Below are positions 4,788 to 7,583 of a DNA stretch of 7,583 bases, in pieces. This DNA comes from JBJXDT01 sp046153505. Its GTDB lineage: Bacteria; Pseudomonadota; Gammaproteobacteria; Burkholderiales; Methylophilaceae. The notes under the pieces are model-generated. The model was not told where the DNA came from and did no database searches. It saw only the letters and a program-made list of their open reading frames with translations. A program made the translations under genes and the position numbers. Each line of letters opens with the position of its first letter. Within the stretch, counting starts at the first letter, position 1. Location: NCBI GenBank assembly GCA_046153505.1, contig JBJXDT010000050.1, positions 1 through 7,583 on the forward strand, in the 5' to 3' direction.

Positions 4788-6690
4788 GGGTTTCTAGCAC
4801 ATTCCATTTTTCTAACGCTTGCTCTATTTTGGTTTCAATAGCGTTCAAACGCAGTTGTAGCAATTTTGCCTGCTCAGCGTTTGTACGATAAATCTCACCA
4901 TCGGCGAGCATAGCGATTATTTCTGCTTGCTCGCTTTCCAATCCAGCAATCACTTCTGGCATGGCTTCCAACTCTTTTTGTTCATTAAAACTAAGTTTTT
5001 TACTGCTTTGTTTGCTTGTATCAGCAGGCTGAAGTACCTTATTCTGCGTGGCACTCAAGGCAATGCTATTTTTAGCATGCTCTAGCTTTTGTGCGTGATA
5101 ACGCGACCAGTCATCGTAACCGCCGCCAAACTCATCCAACATGCCCTTGCCTTCAAATGAAATGACTTGCGTAACGGTATTTTCTAAAAAAGCACGGTCA
5201 TGGCTCACCAAAAATAGTGTGCCCGGATAATCTTGCAGTAAGTTTTCCAGTAGCTCTAGCGTGTCAATATCTAAGTCATTGGTGGGCTCATCAAGCACCA
5301 GAATATTGGCTGGGCGGGCGAATAGCCGTGCCAAAAGTAGACGATTACGTTCACCGCCAGATAGCGACTTCACAGGTGATCGCGAACGTTGTGGCGGGAA
5401 TAAAAAATCTTCTAAATAGCTAATCACGTGTTTGCGCTCGTTGCCAATTTCCACAAAATCTGAACCTGGGCTGATTGTGTCGGCCAGTGTGGCTTCCTCG
5501 TTCAATTGCTCACGCATTTGGTCGAAATACGCCACACTTTGCTTGGTGCCGTGTGTAATCGTGCCGCTATCGGGTTTTAAATTACCTAAAATCATTTTCA
5601 ACAAAGTGGTTTTTCCGATACCGTTCGGGCCAAGCAAACCAATGTGGTCGCCACGTAAAATGCGTGTGCTAAAATTTTTAATCAATACTTTGTCCCCATA
5701 TGCTTTGCTCACATTTTCTAACTCGGCAACAAGTTTTCCACTGCGTTCACCTGAGTCTAAATTGAGTTTCACATTACCTTGCCGTTCACGGCGTGCTGCG
5801 CGTTCAAGACGTAGTTTTTCCAATTGGCGTACACGACCCTCGTTGCGCGTGCGACGTGCTTTAATGCCTTGGCGAATCCAGACCTCTTCAGCCGCCAACA
5901 CCTTGTCAAACTTAGCCGCATGCGTTTCTTCAACTGCTAGCAACTCCTCTTTTTTAATTTGGTATTGTGAGAAATTGCCTACAAAATCAGTTAAATGACC
6001 GCGGTCTAACTCAGTGATGCGCGTGGCAAGCTTGTCTAAAAAGCGTCTGTCATGGGTGATAAACAAAACCGCACCATTAAAAGTTAGCAGCAAATCTTCC
6101 AACCACTCAATCGCTTCTAAATCCAAATGGTTAGTTGGTTCGTCTAGCAGCAACACTTCAGGCTCGGCCACCAGCGCACGTCCTAGGGCAACGCGTTTGC
6201 GCCAGCCTCCAGAGAGCGTACTTACCAGCACATCGGCATCCAAGCTCAAATGGCTTAATACCGTTTCGATTTTACTTTGCATGGCCCATCCATTTTGTGC
6301 ATCTAGCTCGTGCTGTAAGGTTTCCATTTCCGCCATCAGCGCATCAAAATCAGCTTCGGGCTCGCTCATTTTGTGTGTGACTTCGTGGTATGCCACCAAA
6401 ATCTTTTGCACGCCTCCTAAACCTTCTGCAACCGCTTCATACACTGTGTGCATATTGTCTAGCTCCGGCTCTTGCGGCACATAAACAATGCGTGTTGCAG
6501 GCGCACGCCAAACATTGCCATCATCTAATTTGATCGCGCCAGCAATGGCTTTGAGTAAGCTTGATTTACCAGCGCCATTGCGACCAATCAGGCCCACGCG
6601 CTCACCCGCATCAAGTTGAAAAGCGGCTTTATCTAACAAAGCATGATGCCCAAAAGCAAGAGAGGCGTTATCTAAGGTGATGTAAGGCAT
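4777..6690 (-). CDS. uup: ABC-F family ATPase Uup
   Basis: A 637-residue soluble protein with two ABC ATPase domains and no membrane segments, matching Uup in length and layout (E. coli Uup is about 635). First domain: Walker A GRNGAGKSS at 36-44, signature LSGGW near 159, Walker B with DEPTN and catalytic Glu near 184. An inter-domain linker at about 235-315, rich in Arg, Lys and Glu, corresponds to the ABC-F element that contacts P-site tRNA on the ribosome. Second domain: Walker A GPNGIGKTT near 353-361, signature LSGGERNR near 441, Walker B LDEPTNDLD near 465-473. The C-terminal ~75 residues form the helical coiled-coil domain that distinguishes Uup from EttA and is linked to nucleic-acid binding. 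ABC-F proteins act on ribosomes; Uup also affects transposon excision and ribosome assembly. The ATG at 6690 gives the canonical N-terminus, but no good SD precedes it. It lies 26 bp after the transporter gene on the same strand, so the two may be co-transcribed. Confidence 0.95.
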   Translation of the reverse strand: MPYITLDNASLAFGHHALLDKAAFQLDAGERVGLIGRNGAGKSSLLKAIAGAIKLDDGNVWRAPATRIVYVPQEPELDNMHTVYEAVAEGLGGVQKILVAYHEVTHKMSEPEADFDALMAEMETLQHELDAQNGWAMQSKIETVLSHLSLDADVLVSTLSGGWRKRVALGRALVAEPEVLLLDEPTNHLDLEAIEWLEDLLLTFNGAVLFITHDRRFLDKLATRITELDRGHLTDFVGNFSQYQIKKEELLAVEETHAAKFDKVLAAEEVWIRQGIKARRTRNEGRVRQLEKLRLERAARRERQGNVKLNLDSGERSGKLVAELENVSKAYGDKVLIKNFSTRILRGDHIGLLGPNGIGKTTLLKMILGNLKPDSGTITHGTKQSVAYFDQMREQLNEEATLADTISPGSDFVEIGNERKHVISYLEDFLFPPQRSRSPVKSLSGGERNRLLLARLFARPANILVLDEPTNDLDIDTLELLENLLQDYPGTLFLVSHDRAFLENTVTQVISFEGKGMLDEFGGGYDDWSRYHAQKLEHAKNSIALSATQNKVLQPADTSKQSSKKLSFNEQKELEAMPEVIAGLESEQAEIIAMLADGEIYRTNAEQAKLLQLRLNAIETKIEQALEKWNVLETRAK

Positions 6691-6716
6691 GAATTTTTTC
6701 TATTCGGTTAATTTTG

Positions 6717-7583
6717 TTACCAAAAGACAAACATGGTAACTACGGTGACAAACATAAGCGCGGTAGCAGCCCAACCAAGTGCGTATAACTTTTTCTTAAC
6801 CACAAAAGGCCCCATCACCTCTGGCTTCACTGCCATCAACATCATCACTGCCATGATGGGAATGGCAATGACGCCATTAATCACCGCACTCCAAAACAAG
6901 CCTTTGACAGGGTCGATTGGTGTAAAATCCAATAGCACGCCACCAATAGTTGCCAAGCCAATGATGGCGTAAAACTTTTTGGCACCGTCCGCTTTTTTCT
7001 CTAAGCCTTCAGGCCAATCAAAACATTCAGCCACCGCATAGGCAGCAGATCCTGCTAAAACTGGTACCGCAAGCATGCCTGTGCCAATAATGCCTAAACT
7101 AAATAATAGGAAGGTGACATTGCCCGCAATTGGGCGAAGCGCTTCAGCCGCTTGCGCAGAAGTATTAATCTGAGTAATACCAGCTGTATGCAGCGTGACC
7201 GCCGTACTTAAAATAATAAAAAATGCGACTAAATTAGAAAAACCCATGCCTATGTAGGTATCAAATTTAACGCGGCGTAATTCGGTATGCGCGTTTTTAG
7301 GCGCCTGTAAAAGCGGCTTAATATTTCTGCTGCCACGCATATCTTCGACTTCTTGTGAGGCCTGCCAAAAAAACAAATAGGGGCTAATGGTGGTACCAAA
7401 TACCGCCACTAATAAGGTAATGTAATCTTCAGAAAGTGTAATATGCGGCAACAGCGTATTTATCACCACTTGCGTCCACGAGACGTTCACCATAAAGACT
7501 ACCGCTACGTAGGCCAACAAAGAGAGTGTTAGCCATTTCAGCACACGTACATATTTGTGATAAGGCACGAATACTTGTAGCAG
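6717..7583 (-). CDS. Nramp-superfamily metal transporter, C-terminal part (5' end outside window)
   Basis: A partial gene: the frame stays open to the window edge (LLQVFVPYHKY is readable upstream of the first in-window GTG), so the true start lies beyond 7583 and the N-terminal ~4 helices are missing. The visible 289 residues hold about seven transmembrane helices, fitting TM5-TM11 of the 11-TM Nramp fold. The KWLTLSLLAYV stretch before TM5 and the helix pattern support this family, which imports divalent metals (Mn, Fe) with protons. The TM6 motif is GTTISPYLFFW; classical Nramps have ATxMPHxxY. The metal-binding Met is thus replaced by Ser and the following His by Tyr, and QASQEVED follows. 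This marks a divergent subgroup whose substrate cannot be assigned from sequence. The TM1 DPGN motif cannot be checked. uup follows after 26 bp in the same direction. Confidence 0.85.
   Translation of the reverse strand: MLQVFVPYHKYVRVLKWLTLSLLAYVAVVFMVNVSWTQVVINTLLPHITLSEDYITLLVAVFGTTISPYLFFWQASQEVEDMRGSRNIKPLLQAPKNAHTELRRVKFDTYIGMGFSNLVAFFIILSTAVTLHTAGITQINTSAQAAEALRPIAGNVTFLLFSLGIIGTGMLAVPVLAGSAAYAVAECFDWPEGLEKKADGAKKFYAIIGLATIGGVLLDFTPIDPVKGLFWSAVINGVIAIPIMAVMMLMAVKPEVMGPFVVKKKLYALGWAATALMFVTVVTMFVFW

Noticed and set aside
4679..4891. 70-codon ORF covering the tRNA
   Set aside because: It runs through the tRNA cloverleaf and antisense into uup, so it is not a protein gene.
5432..5998. 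Long plus-strand ORF of 188 codons antisense to uup, and others at 6014-6484 and 6135-6380
   Set aside because: They are shadows of the uup coding frame: Ser/Arg-rich, with no domain and no plausible SD or promoter.

Overview
The window looks like a chromosomal stretch of a Gram-negative proteobacterium of moderate-to-low GC. The protein sequences read most like betaproteobacteria of the Methylophilales type (Methylotenera/Methylophilus). That placement comes from sequence feel only, with no search behind it. No mobile element, CRISPR array, prophage gene or rRNA is visible.

Layout. (1) Positions 20-553, minus strand: a membrane-anchored Bcp/PrxQ-type peroxiredoxin. (2) A divergent intergenic region of about 240 bp. 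(3) Positions 797-4628, plus strand: a tightly packed four-gene cluster made of a secreted YfiR-family protein, a small single-pass membrane protein that may be a truncated sensor, a large CHASE8-HAMP-PAS-GGDEF-EAL cyclic-di-GMP enzyme, and a stand-alone BLUF blue-light receptor. Genes 1 and 2 overlap by ATGA, genes 2 and 3 are 5 bp apart, and genes 3 and 4 are 15 bp apart with a strong Shine-Dalgarno. (4) Positions 4697-4772, plus strand: tRNA-Arg(CCU) with encoded CCA and its own promoter. (5) Positions 4777-6690, minus strand: the ABC-F ATPase Uup, whose stop codon lies 4 bp from the tRNA end. (6) Positions 6717-7583, minus strand: the C-terminal part of an Nramp-superfamily metal transporter, 26 bp upstream of uup and cut off by the window edge.

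How they may work together. The plus-strand cluster reads as a multi-input c-di-GMP switch. The YfiR-like protein would sense redox or envelope state in the periplasm and act on the periplasmic CHASE8 domain of the GGDEF-EAL enzyme, as in the known YfiBNR/TpbB system. The BLUF protein would add blue-light input on the cytoplasmic side, possibly through the EAL domain, as in the split PapB-PapA pair. Both GGDEF and EAL catalytic motifs are intact, so the enzyme could be bifunctional. The neighbouring peroxiredoxin is divergent and need not be functionally linked. Uup and the transporter form a separate minus-strand unit.

Most interesting points: the YfiR plus BLUF pairing around one dual-domain c-di-GMP enzyme, the odd 137-residue ORF between them, an enlarged loop next to the GGDEF inhibitory site, an unusual metal-site motif in the Nramp-like transporter, and a hairpin joining the tRNA 3' end to the uup stop codon.
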